Assembly (NCBI GenBank): GCA_041738505.1
Contig: JBGSPQ010000026.1
Coordinates: forward strand, 7,447-71,446
Reading direction: 5' to 3'
DNA length: 64,000 nt
Origin: JBGSPQ01 sp041738505
GTDB lineage: Bacteria; Patescibacteriota; Gracilibacteria; UBA1369
The translations under genes and the position numbers were made by a program. Every line of letters starts with the position of its first letter. Position 1 is the stretch's first letter. Shown one piece after another: positions 38,448-45,308 of the stretch. The notes under the pieces are model-generated. The model was not told the origin of the DNA. It saw nothing but the letters and a program-made list of their open reading frames with translations, and made no database searches.

Positions 38448-38987
38448 TTAGGCCGAGCCCTCTTTGGCTTTCTTCTCCTGATAAGCGTTCACAACCCCTA
38501 CAAAACCCCGCATAACCCCGTGCAAAACTCCGTGGAATCCGGAAATCGGAGCCTTCATGGTGCCGACCAGTTTTGCCAGTAGTTCCGTCTTGGTGGGCAG
38601 TGTCGCAAGTTGTATCGCTTCTGACTTGTTCATGTATTTGCCATCCAAAAGTCCGCCCAGGATTTTAAGGTTTTCAACTTTCTTGGCGAACTCATGCATC
38701 GCTTTAACTCCGGCGATTTCATCTTCATAAGAAAACGCGGCACCGACCGGCCCCTGCATAACGTCATCCGGAATATCCGAAAACTTGTTATTCTTGGCCG
38801 CGATCTTCATCAAAGTCTTTTTCGCGACAACGTATTCCACATTCTGTTCGCGCAGTTTGCCGCGCAGAGTGTGCAGATCCTTAACCGTCATGCCTCTGAA
38901 ATCCGCAAAATAAACGGACTTGGCCTTACCGAATTTCTCGTCCAGCATTTTCAGAACTTCTTCCTTTTTAGCTTTTGTAACTGCCAT
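38448..38987 (-). CDS. rplJ: 50S ribosomal protein L10
   Basis: 179 residues, full-length L10: the RNA-binding N-terminal domain (VYFADFRGMTVKDLHTLRGK, then VVAKKTLMKIA) and the C-terminal helix that carries L7/L12 dimers. The pair L10-L12 is expected to repress its own mRNA through the leader at 39000-39200. rplL follows in the same operon; rplK and rplA are not upstream here. Confidence 0.98.
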   Translation of the reverse strand: MAVTKAKKEEVLKMLDEKFGKAKSVYFADFRGMTVKDLHTLRGKLREQNVEYVVAKKTLMKIAAKNNKFSDIPDDVMQGPVGAAFSYEDEIAGVKAMHEFAKKVENLKILGGLLDGKYMNKSEAIQLATLPTKTELLAKLVGTMKAPISGFHGVLHGVMRGFVGVVNAYQEKKAKEGSA

Positions 38988-38999
38988 AATGATTAAATT

Positions 39000-39201
39000 A
39001 AAAAAAATCTCAACTCCGTTTCACGGACAGTCGAGACAAAGGGTTAATTCCTTTTTGTAAAGCACTTCGCTTGCTCCTGAATCACTCGTCGCTCCGGTAC
39101 CCGTCATAACTCTCCTGTCCTTAAGCGGCAGCCGGCTTTGTGCTTTATGTCTCGGCAGGATTTACGGCTCTTAACGAGACTCACCTGCTGTCTGTGACAA
39201 T
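39000..39201 (-). promoter_or_regulatory. L10 leader (autoregulatory 5' UTR of rplJ-rplL)
   Basis: Between the promoter and rplJ, the minus strand contains the conserved AATCCTGCCGAGAC stretch of L10 leaders, flanked by complementary segments, and GACAGGAGAGTTATGACGGG further on. In other bacteria this RNA binds L10(L12)4 and controls the operon. The assignment rests on the motif and its position, not on a covariance search. Confidence 0.75.
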
Positions 39202-39207
39202 GCATAC

Positions 39208-39235
39208 TCTATAGTAAAGCCCTCATCCTCGTCAA
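39208..39235 (-). promoter_or_regulatory. Promoter of rplJ-rplL
   Basis: Minus strand: TTGACG (39235-39230), 16 bases, TATAGA (39213-39208). Transcription near 39201 gives a leader of about 210 bases. Confidence 0.7.
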
Positions 39236-39247
39236 GTAAAAGTACGC

Positions 39248-39397
39248 ACCCCGCCGCCACACCTCCAAAAAGGCAATCCCGGAGCATGGGCCGGCTTGGA
39301 CCCCGCGCAAGCGGGGCGGCCCATGCGAGGCAATAGGTGCGGTTTTCCGCAGGAGAAAACCGACACCGGTGCCTTTTTGGAGGTGTGGCGGCGGGGT
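39248..39397. repeat. Palindromic element, copy 1 (150 bp, perfect 28-bp terminal inverted repeats)
   Basis: Arms 39248-39275 and 39370-39397 are exact reverse complements over 28 bases. Inside are a GCATGGGCCG/CGGCCCATGC stem capped by CCCCGC/GCGGGG, and a GGTTTTC/GAAAACC hairpin. Related copies lie at 42313-42459 (same orientation) and 63631-63778 (opposite). No target-site duplication and no encoded protein were seen. It could fold into a cruciform or act as a terminator for both sides. Confidence 0.85.
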
Positions 39398-39399
39398 CT

Positions 39400-39411
39400 G
39401 TGTCCGGTCAC
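39400..39411. repeat. 12-bp near-palindrome GTGTCCGGTCAC
   Basis: Starts two bases after palindromic element copy 1 and 25 bases before the end of the 242-aa gene. The identical 12 bases occur at 4040-4051, before the terminator there. Ten of twelve positions are self-complementary. Confidence 0.5.
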
Positions 39412-39436
39412 AACTTCTAAGCGAATTGGAAAAATC

Positions 39437-40165
39437 CTAAGCTTTTTTGACCCTTAGCGCGGCGCAGAACGAACCACGATTATCTCGGTCGTAGACATTG
39501 TCCCTGCCATGACTAAAGTCGGTGCCATAGAATGCAAAACCGGTTTTTCTGGTATCGGCATCTGTTTTCAGCCATACCCAGCCCTTTTTTACTCTTAATC
39601 GCTCATAAAGCTCTTCATCGGCCAGTTCAACACCCATAGACTTCGCAATATCCACTGCATTACCATTTACATTGTGTGCCGGGTAATCCGTCTGGGCTTT
39701 TTTATCGTACATAATTGTTCGGTGTTCCTCCGCAATTTTAGTAATATCTGTTTGAGCGGAACGGAACTGAATCTCGCCATTATTTTCTCCAAAAACAGTC
39801 ATCTTATGGCCTTTTTCGTCTAACGCCATAAGTTTGTTTATGGCATCGGGAGATTTTTTGAGTGATTTATCCACATCCTCCCATTTTATTCCTTCATGCA
39901 GTTCGGGAAGAGAATCAAAGTTGGTTTTGAGCAGTTTAAGCTCTGCTTTTTGCTCTTTGGCGAGGCGCGGAAACTGTTCGCGAAGTTCCATGACCAGCGG
40001 CTTGATTTCGTCTTTCAGGTTTCGGCACTCTTTGAACGCGGTGTCGCGGGATTTGGGATTTTTGGCGGCAAAATCCAGGGCATCTTGGTATGTGTCACGG
40101 TACCGCGCAAGTTTGTCGAGCAGGGTTTTAATTTGCTCCTGCCATTTGTCGCACTTTTCATTCAT
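39437..40165 (-). CDS. DUF4256-like family protein, paralogue A
   Basis: 242 residues. The N-terminal ~60 residues (MNEKCDKWQEQIKTLLDK start, then ALDFAAKNP, EIKPLVMEL) are a helical module shared with the three relatives at 40274, 41128 and 63850. The rest follows the DUF4256 pattern as I remember it: GIKWEDV, a MYDKKAQ segment, NAVDIAKSMGVELADEELYERL, WLKTDADTRKTGFAF and a final LRV. Molecular function of that family is unknown. No signal peptide, so cytoplasmic. Expressed from its own promoter (40192-40220) with a palindrome touching the ATG. The last ~20 codons and the first bases after the stop are nearly identical to those of paralogue B. Confidence 0.75.
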   Translation of the reverse strand: MNEKCDKWQEQIKTLLDKLARYRDTYQDALDFAAKNPKSRDTAFKECRNLKDEIKPLVMELREQFPRLAKEQKAELKLLKTNFDSLPELHEGIKWEDVDKSLKKSPDAINKLMALDEKGHKMTVFGENNGEIQFRSAQTDITKIAEEHRTIMYDKKAQTDYPAHNVNGNAVDIAKSMGVELADEELYERLRVKKGWVWLKTDADTRKTGFAFYGTDFSHGRDNVYDRDNRGSFCAALRVKKA

Positions 40166-40182
40166 AATTCACCGGGTGAATT
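40166..40182. promoter_or_regulatory. 17-bp operator-like palindrome at the start of paralogue A
   Basis: AATTCACC-G-GGTGAATT, perfect 8+1+8 palindrome, directly adjoining the start codon and containing the only ribosome-site-like sequence (GGTGA on the minus strand). The same sequence occurs at 42106-42122, and weaker versions at 41109-41123 and 63833-63849. Confidence 0.75.
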
Positions 40183-40191
40183 TATCGCACT

Positions 40192-40220
40192 ATTATACAG
40201 CAAATTTGCCCTACGGTCTA
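40192..40220 (-). promoter_or_regulatory. Promoter of paralogue A
   Basis: Minus strand: TAGACC (40220-40215), 17 bases, TATAAT (40197-40192). The predicted start of transcription falls at the edge of the palindrome, so nearly the whole leader is the palindrome. The block up to about 40240 is almost identical to that at 42132-42180. Confidence 0.65.
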
Positions 40221-40237
40221 TTTGCTTGGGTTTTATG

Positions 40238-40249
40238 TGTGCGCGCACA
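40238..40249. repeat. 12-bp perfect palindrome TGTGCGCGCACA
   Basis: Lies between paralogue A's promoter and the 3' end of paralogue B. The shared promoter block ends with TTTTATGTGT exactly here, and the shared 3' end block (GCGAATTGGAAAAATCC) begins just after, so it marks the junction between two cassettes. Confidence 0.55.
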
Positions 40250-40273
40250 ACTTTTTTGCGAATTGGAAAAATC

Positions 40274-41107
40274 CTAAGCTTTTTTGACCCTTAGCTCTGC
40301 GCGGAATGAGTAGCCTGATAAATGGTATGCGTCCATAGGGTAGATATCTGTTCCGTCCCCCAAAAACGCTTTGCCGGTTTTTCTGGTTGCGGTATTTGTT
40401 TTGAGCCAAGCGGAACCGGATATTTTTCTCATATAGTGTTTCACCCCTCTTCGTGCCGTTGCAGTGACGGATTTTCGTAAAACTGGATGATTTACTCGGG
40501 AAAGTTGGGCCACATCAATTAAATTATCTATTAAAAGTTGATGAAATTTTGGTTCGGCTAAATCCACACCCATGGAACCGGCAATATCAACGGCGTTATT
40601 ATTTGGTCTTAACCCAAGTCTCGCGGATTCTTTTTGACTTTCGCGATCATAGCACATTTCTCCATGTCCCCGGATAAGCTTATCTGTATTATGCCACGCT
40701 GAAACAAAAATAAACTTACCGTTTTCTTCTCCAACAGCATTCATTTCATGGCCTTTTTCATCTAAAATCATAAGCTTGTTTATGTCATCGGGACTGGCCA
40801 TGAGTGCTTTTTCCACATCTTCCCATTGTATGCCTTCATGAAGTCTCGGCTGTTCATCAAAGCGGGTTTTAAGTATGGCCAGCTCCGCCAATTGCTCTTT
40901 GGTCAGCCGTGGAAAGTCTTCCCGCAGTTTCATAATCAGCGGTTTGATTTCGTTAAAAAGTACCCTGCAATAGGCGAAAGAGGTTTCGCGAACCTTGGGG
41001 TTTTGTTCGGCAAATTCCAGCGCGTCCGCGTAGGTTTGCAAGAACTCCGTGTGTTTATCGCGAAGATGTTGGAGTTGCTCATGCCATTTTTCGCACTTTT
41101 CATTCAT
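40274..41107 (-). CDS. DUF4256-like family protein, paralogue B
   Basis: 277 residues, same plan as paralogue A. The N-terminal module (EKWHEQLQHLRDKHTEF, YADALEFAEQNPKVRETSF, FNEIKPLIMKL) is closest to that of paralogues C and D. The DUF4256-like part has GIQWEDV, MCYDRESQ, NAVDIAGSMGVDLAE, then an insertion of about 35 residues absent from A, and SAWLKTNTATRKTGKAF with a final ELRVKKA. Function unknown. It starts 20 bases after the stop of paralogue C and is probably transcribed with it from the promoter at 42132-42160; a reduced copy of the start palindrome (41109-41123) precedes it. Confidence 0.75.
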   Translation of the reverse strand: MNEKCEKWHEQLQHLRDKHTEFLQTYADALEFAEQNPKVRETSFAYCRVLFNEIKPLIMKLREDFPRLTKEQLAELAILKTRFDEQPRLHEGIQWEDVEKALMASPDDINKLMILDEKGHEMNAVGEENGKFIFVSAWHNTDKLIRGHGEMCYDRESQKESARLGLRPNNNAVDIAGSMGVDLAEPKFHQLLIDNLIDVAQLSRVNHPVLRKSVTATARRGVKHYMRKISGSAWLKTNTATRKTGKAFLGDGTDIYPMDAYHLSGYSFRAELRVKKA

Positions 41108-41127
41108 GATTCACCGGGTGAAATTTT

Positions 41128-42105
41128 TTACATGACCTGCGCCACGCCACGCCCACGAAGGTGATCGAACCGATAATCCGGTTTATCCAAACGGAATTCG
41201 ATCTTGTAGAAGTTCGTGTCAAAATCGCCGAAGGCAACTTTTTTAATGGCAGTATTATGTTCTTGGTTAAACATTGATGCTGTATATTGCGGTCTTCCTC
41301 TAAAATCAAGAATGTGTTTCTCCGGATTTGATTCACCGATCGTTTTTGCCTGTGCGTAGGTGCGAAGCGATTTCTGCATGCCTGTAGCATACTGGGTGTC
41401 GCTGATAAGGCTCATGCCGTTATCACTGAAATATTTCTCACAAATGCGGAGCTGTTCATCGTTGCGCTGTTCATCGGGCTTCTGACCGGAAACGACCGGA
41501 GAATATTGCACCATGTCCACAACACAAACGCTGACTTTTCCGGGTCTGCCCGACCATCCATAATTTTCAGGAAAATAAGCACCAGTTTGGTTATCATAAT
41601 GAGGATTAGCGTTCATGGCTTCTTTCATTTCATCAATTGATTTGTTCGGAACGATCATCAACTCCGGTTTACTCATAATGGTTGCGATTTTTTCCAGCTT
41701 TTTAAATCCCAGATCAAGCAGATTTTTGATGATTTCTTTGCGCGTGGGGACTTTTACCATCGGATCGAGTTCTTTAGCTGTGGCCACGGCTTCGTTGTAG
41801 TTTTTTTCACTTACCATTTCCAGCAGTTTTTCCTGCAGATTTTTGTTTAAGGTGGCGTCGGGTGAAAGAGTAAGGCGGTTAACAATTTGATTATACTTAA
41901 AGGAGGGATTAACTTCCTCTTTGAGTTTCATAACCAGTGGTTTGATTTCGTTAAAGAGTATCCGACAACGTGTGAATGAGGTTTCGCGGATGTTGGGGTT
42001 ATGTTCGGCAAAATTTAGCGCTTCCCCGTACGCTTGCCCGAACTCCGCGTGTTTTACGCGCAGGTTTTGCAGTTGAACACGCCAATTTTTGCACTTTTCA
42101 TTCAT
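41128..42105 (-). CDS. Paralogue C: shared N-terminal module with an unrelated C-terminus
   Basis: 325 residues. Residues 1-60 (MNEKCKNWRVQLQNLRVKH, LNFAEHNPNIRETSF, FNEIKPLVMKL) match the module of A, B and D. After it the sequence departs completely: a helical segment (NEAVATAKELD, KKLEKIATIMSK), then an alpha/beta-looking domain with GWSGRPGKVSVCVVDMVQY, ISDTQYATGM and a C-terminal FYKIEFRLDKPDYRF. I do not recognise this second domain. Swapping of C-terminal domains behind a constant N-terminus is the notable point. Own promoter and start palindrome upstream. Confidence 0.75.
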   Translation of the reverse strand: MNEKCKNWRVQLQNLRVKHAEFGQAYGEALNFAEHNPNIRETSFTRCRILFNEIKPLVMKLKEEVNPSFKYNQIVNRLTLSPDATLNKNLQEKLLEMVSEKNYNEAVATAKELDPMVKVPTRKEIIKNLLDLGFKKLEKIATIMSKPELMIVPNKSIDEMKEAMNANPHYDNQTGAYFPENYGWSGRPGKVSVCVVDMVQYSPVVSGQKPDEQRNDEQLRICEKYFSDNGMSLISDTQYATGMQKSLRTYAQAKTIGESNPEKHILDFRGRPQYTASMFNQEHNTAIKKVAFGDFDTNFYKIEFRLDKPDYRFDHLRGRGVAQVM

Positions 42106-42122
42106 AATTCACCGGGTGAATT
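42106..42122. promoter_or_regulatory. 17-bp operator-like palindrome at the start of paralogue C
   Basis: Identical to the palindrome before paralogue A and likewise touching the ATG (42105). As an RNA hairpin it would hide the GGTGA ribosome-site candidate; as DNA it lies just inside the transcription start, where a repressor would block elongation. Confidence 0.75.
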
Positions 42123-42131
42123 TATCGCACT

Positions 42132-42160
42132 ATTATACATCAAATTTGCCCAACGGTCTA
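42132..42160 (-). promoter_or_regulatory. Promoter of paralogues C and B
   Basis: Minus strand: TAGACC (42160-42155), 17 bases, TATAAT (42137-42132), nearly base-for-base the same block as the promoter of paralogue A. Confidence 0.65.
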
Positions 42161-42178
42161 TTTGCTGAGGTTTTATGT

Positions 42179-42190
42179 GTTCCCGGGAAC
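42179..42190. repeat. 12-bp perfect palindrome GTTCCCGGGAAC
   Basis: Sits at the same distance from the promoter block as TGTGCGCGCACA does before paralogue A (both directly follow TTTTATGTG). The palindromes differ in sequence but keep length and symmetry. Confidence 0.5.
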
Positions 42191-42541
42191 AGAATTCAAA
42201 AAAATATTAGCATAAATAAGCGAAAAAGTAGAAAACTATCAAACGGTTTATAGATGCGGGAAAGGACATAAAAAAAGTTATGCACGTGCATACAATTTTT
42301 ACACCTCTGCAGGGCCACCCCCATACTTCCAAAATGGCAATCCCGGAGTGCAGGCTGGCTTGGTCTTTGCGAAGCAAAGCGGCCCATGCGAGGCAATAGG
42401 TGAGGTTTTCCGCAGGAGAAAACCGACACCGGTGCCTTTTTGGGAGTGTGGTGGCGGGGCGACGTAAATATATACAAAAAAACAATTTCCTTTTTTAGCC
42501 AAATCAATTAATATCGGCGCAGGACTTTACATCCTGCCAAC
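42191..42541. other. Intergenic region between paralogue C and miaA
   Basis: Holds a 14-bp perfect palindrome TATGCACGTGCATA (42279-42292), palindromic element copy 2 (42313-42459), a possible miaA promoter (TTTCCT, 17 bases, TAATAT ending near 42514) and a small GCAGGA/TCCTGC hairpin just before the miaA ATG. No gene is supported here. Confidence 0.5.
42313..42459. repeat. Palindromic element, copy 2 (~147 bp, chimeric)
   Basis: Same orientation and internal order as copy 1 (GGCAATCCCGGAG, central hairpin, GCGAGGCAATAGGTG, GGTTTTC hairpin, CACCGGTGCC). Its left arm and left half of the central stem (CATACTTCC, GCAGGCTGG) follow copy 3, while its right half (GCGGCCCATGC, TGCCTTTTTGG) follows copy 1. 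The outer arms and middle stem therefore pair imperfectly, unlike in copies 1 and 3. The loop stem CTTTGC/GCAAAG is its own. Confidence 0.75.
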
Positions 42542-43480
42542 ATGAAAATATTTGAATCCATACGGGAATTCCTTTCGGAATGCGAAAAAGAAGGCCAAAA
42601 ACCGCTCATAGCGGTACTCGGCCCCACAGCTTCGGGCAAGACCGCATTAAGCGTGGAAATCGCCAAAAGGTACAATGGAGAGGTAATATCGGCCGACTCC
42701 AGGCAAATATACAAATACATGGACATCGGAACCGCCAAAATCACTCCCCATGAAATGCAGGGGGTAAAACACCATCTGCTTGATGTCGCCGATCCCGCGG
42801 AAGAATTCACATTGTCCGATTTCAAAAGGCACGCGCTCAAAGCCATAAACGAAATCCATCAAAGAAAAAAAATCCCCGTAATGTGCGGAGGAACCGGGCT
42901 TTACTTCAGCTCCATCATCCAGAATTACGAAATCCCGCGCATCCCCCCGCAGTTTGATATCAGACAAAAACTGGCGCAGTACTACGAGGAGCACGGCGCC
43001 GAAGCCCTGCATGCGCTGTTAAAAGAACGCGATCCGGTTGCGGCCGCCAAAATCCATCCCAACAACGTGCGCTACGTTATCCGGGCGCTGGAAATTAACA
43101 TGGCGGGAGGCACCCAAAAAAACGACGAAAAAGGACGACCGATGTTCTCGGTTTTTAAAGTTGGAATAGACTGGCCGCGCGATATATTGTATGAACGAAT
43201 AAACAGGCGGGTTGACGAACAGCTTTCGGCGGGACTTCTCAACGAAGTAAAGGGACTTTTGATGCGCGGCTACAATGAAAAACTGCCGTCAATGTCGTCT
43301 CTGGGATATCCGGAATTAATAGGGTATATTAAGGGGGAGGCGACTCTGGAACAGGCGGCGGATTTAATCCGCAAAAACACCAGAAATTACTGCAAAAGAC
43401 AGCTGACCTGGTTCCGCAGGGAAAAGGATGTGGCCTGGATACCCGGAGATGAACTGAAGAGAATATTGGCCGCCGAATAA
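42542..43480 (+). CDS. miaA: tRNA dimethylallyltransferase
   Basis: Adds a dimethylallyl group to A37 of tRNAs reading UNN codons. 312 residues, normal length. P-loop GPTASGKT at residues 27-34, then SADSRQIYKYMDIGTAK, the catalytic-region GGTGLYF, and the C-terminal SLGYPELIGYIKGE and RQLTWFRR motifs of the family. First gene of a plus-strand set with recJ, 18 bases downstream. A small hairpin (GCAGGA/TCCTGC) right before the ATG contains the only ribosome-site-like AGGA. Confidence 0.97.
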   Translation: MKIFESIREFLSECEKEGQKPLIAVLGPTASGKTALSVEIAKRYNGEVISADSRQIYKYMDIGTAKITPHEMQGVKHHLLDVADPAEEFTLSDFKRHALKAINEIHQRKKIPVMCGGTGLYFSSIIQNYEIPRIPPQFDIRQKLAQYYEEHGAEALHALLKERDPVAAAKIHPNNVRYVIRALEINMAGGTQKNDEKGRPMFSVFKVGIDWPRDILYERINRRVDEQLSAGLLNEVKGLLMRGYNEKLPSMSSLGYPELIGYIKGEATLEQAADLIRKNTRNYCKRQLTWFRREKDVAWIPGDELKRILAAE

Positions 43481-43498
43481 ATCAATAAACAGAAAAAA

Positions 43499-45193
43499 GT
43501 GTCCGTACAAGGTAAACAATGGGTGATAAAAAACAGTAATCCCGACAAGACCATCGTGGAGAAAATTTTGGCGAACCGCGGAATCACAACACCGGCCGCC
43601 GCGGACGCATATTTAAAAACCAGCTTTAAAAAAGGCCTGCACAACCCCTTTACCATGAAAAACATGTTCAAGGCGGTTGAAAGAATAAAAAGGGCTATTG
43701 AAAACGAAGAAAGAATAATGATTTTCGGCGACTACGACGTTGACGGTATCAGCGGCACGGCCATTCTGGTACACACGCTAAAAATGCTGAAAGCCAAGGT
43801 TTCATACCGCCTCCCCCACAGGGTGGAGCACGGCTACGGCCTTAGTGACGGCTTTATTGAAGAGTTTGATAAGTTGAAGGTGAACCTGTTAATCACCGTG
43901 GACTGTGGAATTTCCTGCGGGCGACAGGTGGACATGGCTCAGAGCAAAGGGATAGATGTAATCATCACCGATCACCACACCATCCCCGACGACTTCCCGG
44001 CATCCGCTTTTGCCATTTTGCATCCCATGCAGAAAGACTGCGAATACCCGTTTAAGGGCTTGACCGGCGCCGGAGTCTCTTACAAACTTGCATCCGCATT
44101 AATCGCCGACCAGACGGAATCACACAAAAGAGAGGATTATTTATACAGTCTGCTGGATTTAACCAGCCTGGGAACCGTGGCCGATTTGGGGCCTCTGGTG
44201 GGTGAAAACAGGATAATCGTAAAATACGGATTGGAGGCTCTTCAGTCCACCAAATGGCACGGTCTTAATTTTTTAAAGGAATACGCGGGAATAGATCCGA
44301 ACGCCAAGCTGGATATCAACGCCATCGGCTACCGTCTGGGGCCGCGCATCAACGCCGCGGGAAGAATCGCCAACCCTTACTTTGCACTTCAGCTTCTTTT
44401 GTATGACAAGTGGGATGAAAAGGGCAGGCTTTTGGCCGAGCATCTTGATAAATTAAACCAGAAAAGACAGCAGATGGTGTTTGAGGCGCTGGACGAACTG
44501 CGCCAGCATTTTGCCGAAACGGAAAGAAATAAAAAAATTCTGGTTGCCTGGAATAAAAACTGGCACGTTGGGATTTTAGGCTTATTGGCGGCCCGTTGTG
44601 TGGAAAAATTCATGCTCCCGACCATTATTTTGCAGGATTTGGGTGACGAGCTTGTGGGTTCGGGGCGCAGTCCCGAATTTTTTAATTTGGTCGAGGCACT
44701 TTCCGCGCACAGTCATTTGCTGAAGAATTTTGGCGGGCACGTGCAGGCCGCGGGATTCACCGTATCCAAAGAAAAACTGCCCGAATTTGTGGAGGCTATT
44801 GAAAAATATGCGGAGGAAAATCTAAAAGATTCAACCTGGCACCCCACAGTCGGCATAGACTGCGAACTTCACTCCCACGATATCAATGACACACTGATGA
44901 ATTTTATTGAGCAGATGGAGCCTTTCGGCATCGGCAACGAACAGCCGCTTTTTCTGATCAAAAACGTGGAAACCGGCAACCTACGGAGAGTGGGAAAAGA
45001 ATCAAATCATCTCTTTTTTGACGCGCGAATAGACGACAAAAACATGTCGGTGATCGGATTTAAGATGGGTGAATTTGAAAATTTTCTTAAAACGCACCAA
45101 AGGATAAATTTAATCTGCCACCTGGAAAGAAATGTCTGGAAGGGAATCACCAAACTTCAGCTTAGAACCGTGGATTTCTCTGCGGCGGATTAA
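43499..45193 (+). CDS. recJ: Single-stranded-DNA-specific exonuclease RecJ
   Basis: 5'-3' exonuclease of recombination and repair. 564 residues, family-typical. DHH-domain metal ligands: FGDYDVDG (Asp78, Asp80, Asp82) and DHH at 158-160; the DHHA1 domain has GGHVQAAGF; a C-terminal OB-fold follows. It uses a GTG start: the frame begins SVQGKQWVIKN, matching the usual RecJ N-terminus, and no in-frame ATG lies before the conserved part. Probably co-transcribed with miaA. Confidence 0.96.
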   Translation: MSVQGKQWVIKNSNPDKTIVEKILANRGITTPAAADAYLKTSFKKGLHNPFTMKNMFKAVERIKRAIENEERIMIFGDYDVDGISGTAILVHTLKMLKAKVSYRLPHRVEHGYGLSDGFIEEFDKLKVNLLITVDCGISCGRQVDMAQSKGIDVIITDHHTIPDDFPASAFAILHPMQKDCEYPFKGLTGAGVSYKLASALIADQTESHKREDYLYSLLDLTSLGTVADLGPLVGENRIIVKYGLEALQSTKWHGLNFLKEYAGIDPNAKLDINAIGYRLGPRINAAGRIANPYFALQLLLYDKWDEKGRLLAEHLDKLNQKRQQMVFEALDELRQHFAETERNKKILVAWNKNWHVGILGLLAARCVEKFMLPTIILQDLGDELVGSGRSPEFFNLVEALSAHSHLLKNFGGHVQAAGFTVSKEKLPEFVEAIEKYAEENLKDSTWHPTVGIDCELHSHDINDTLMNFIEQMEPFGIGNEQPLFLIKNVETGNLRRVGKESNHLFFDARIDDKNMSVIGFKMGEFENFLKTHQRINLICHLERNVWKGITKLQLRTVDFSAAD

Positions 45194-45258
45194 AACGCTT
45201 GCCAATACAATCAAGCCTCTGATACATTACAGCCTTTATCGGCAGGTAAGCTATTTTA

Positions 45259-45287
45259 TTGATTAAAAGGCGAAAATATTTTATAAT
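45259..45287 (+). promoter_or_regulatory. Promoter of the DHH phosphoesterase gene
   Basis: TTGATT (45259-45264), 17 bases, perfect TATAAT (45282-45287), 21 bases before the ATG at 45309. Confidence 0.7.
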
Positions 45288-45308
45288 AATAGGATTGTAA
45301 CCCGGAAA

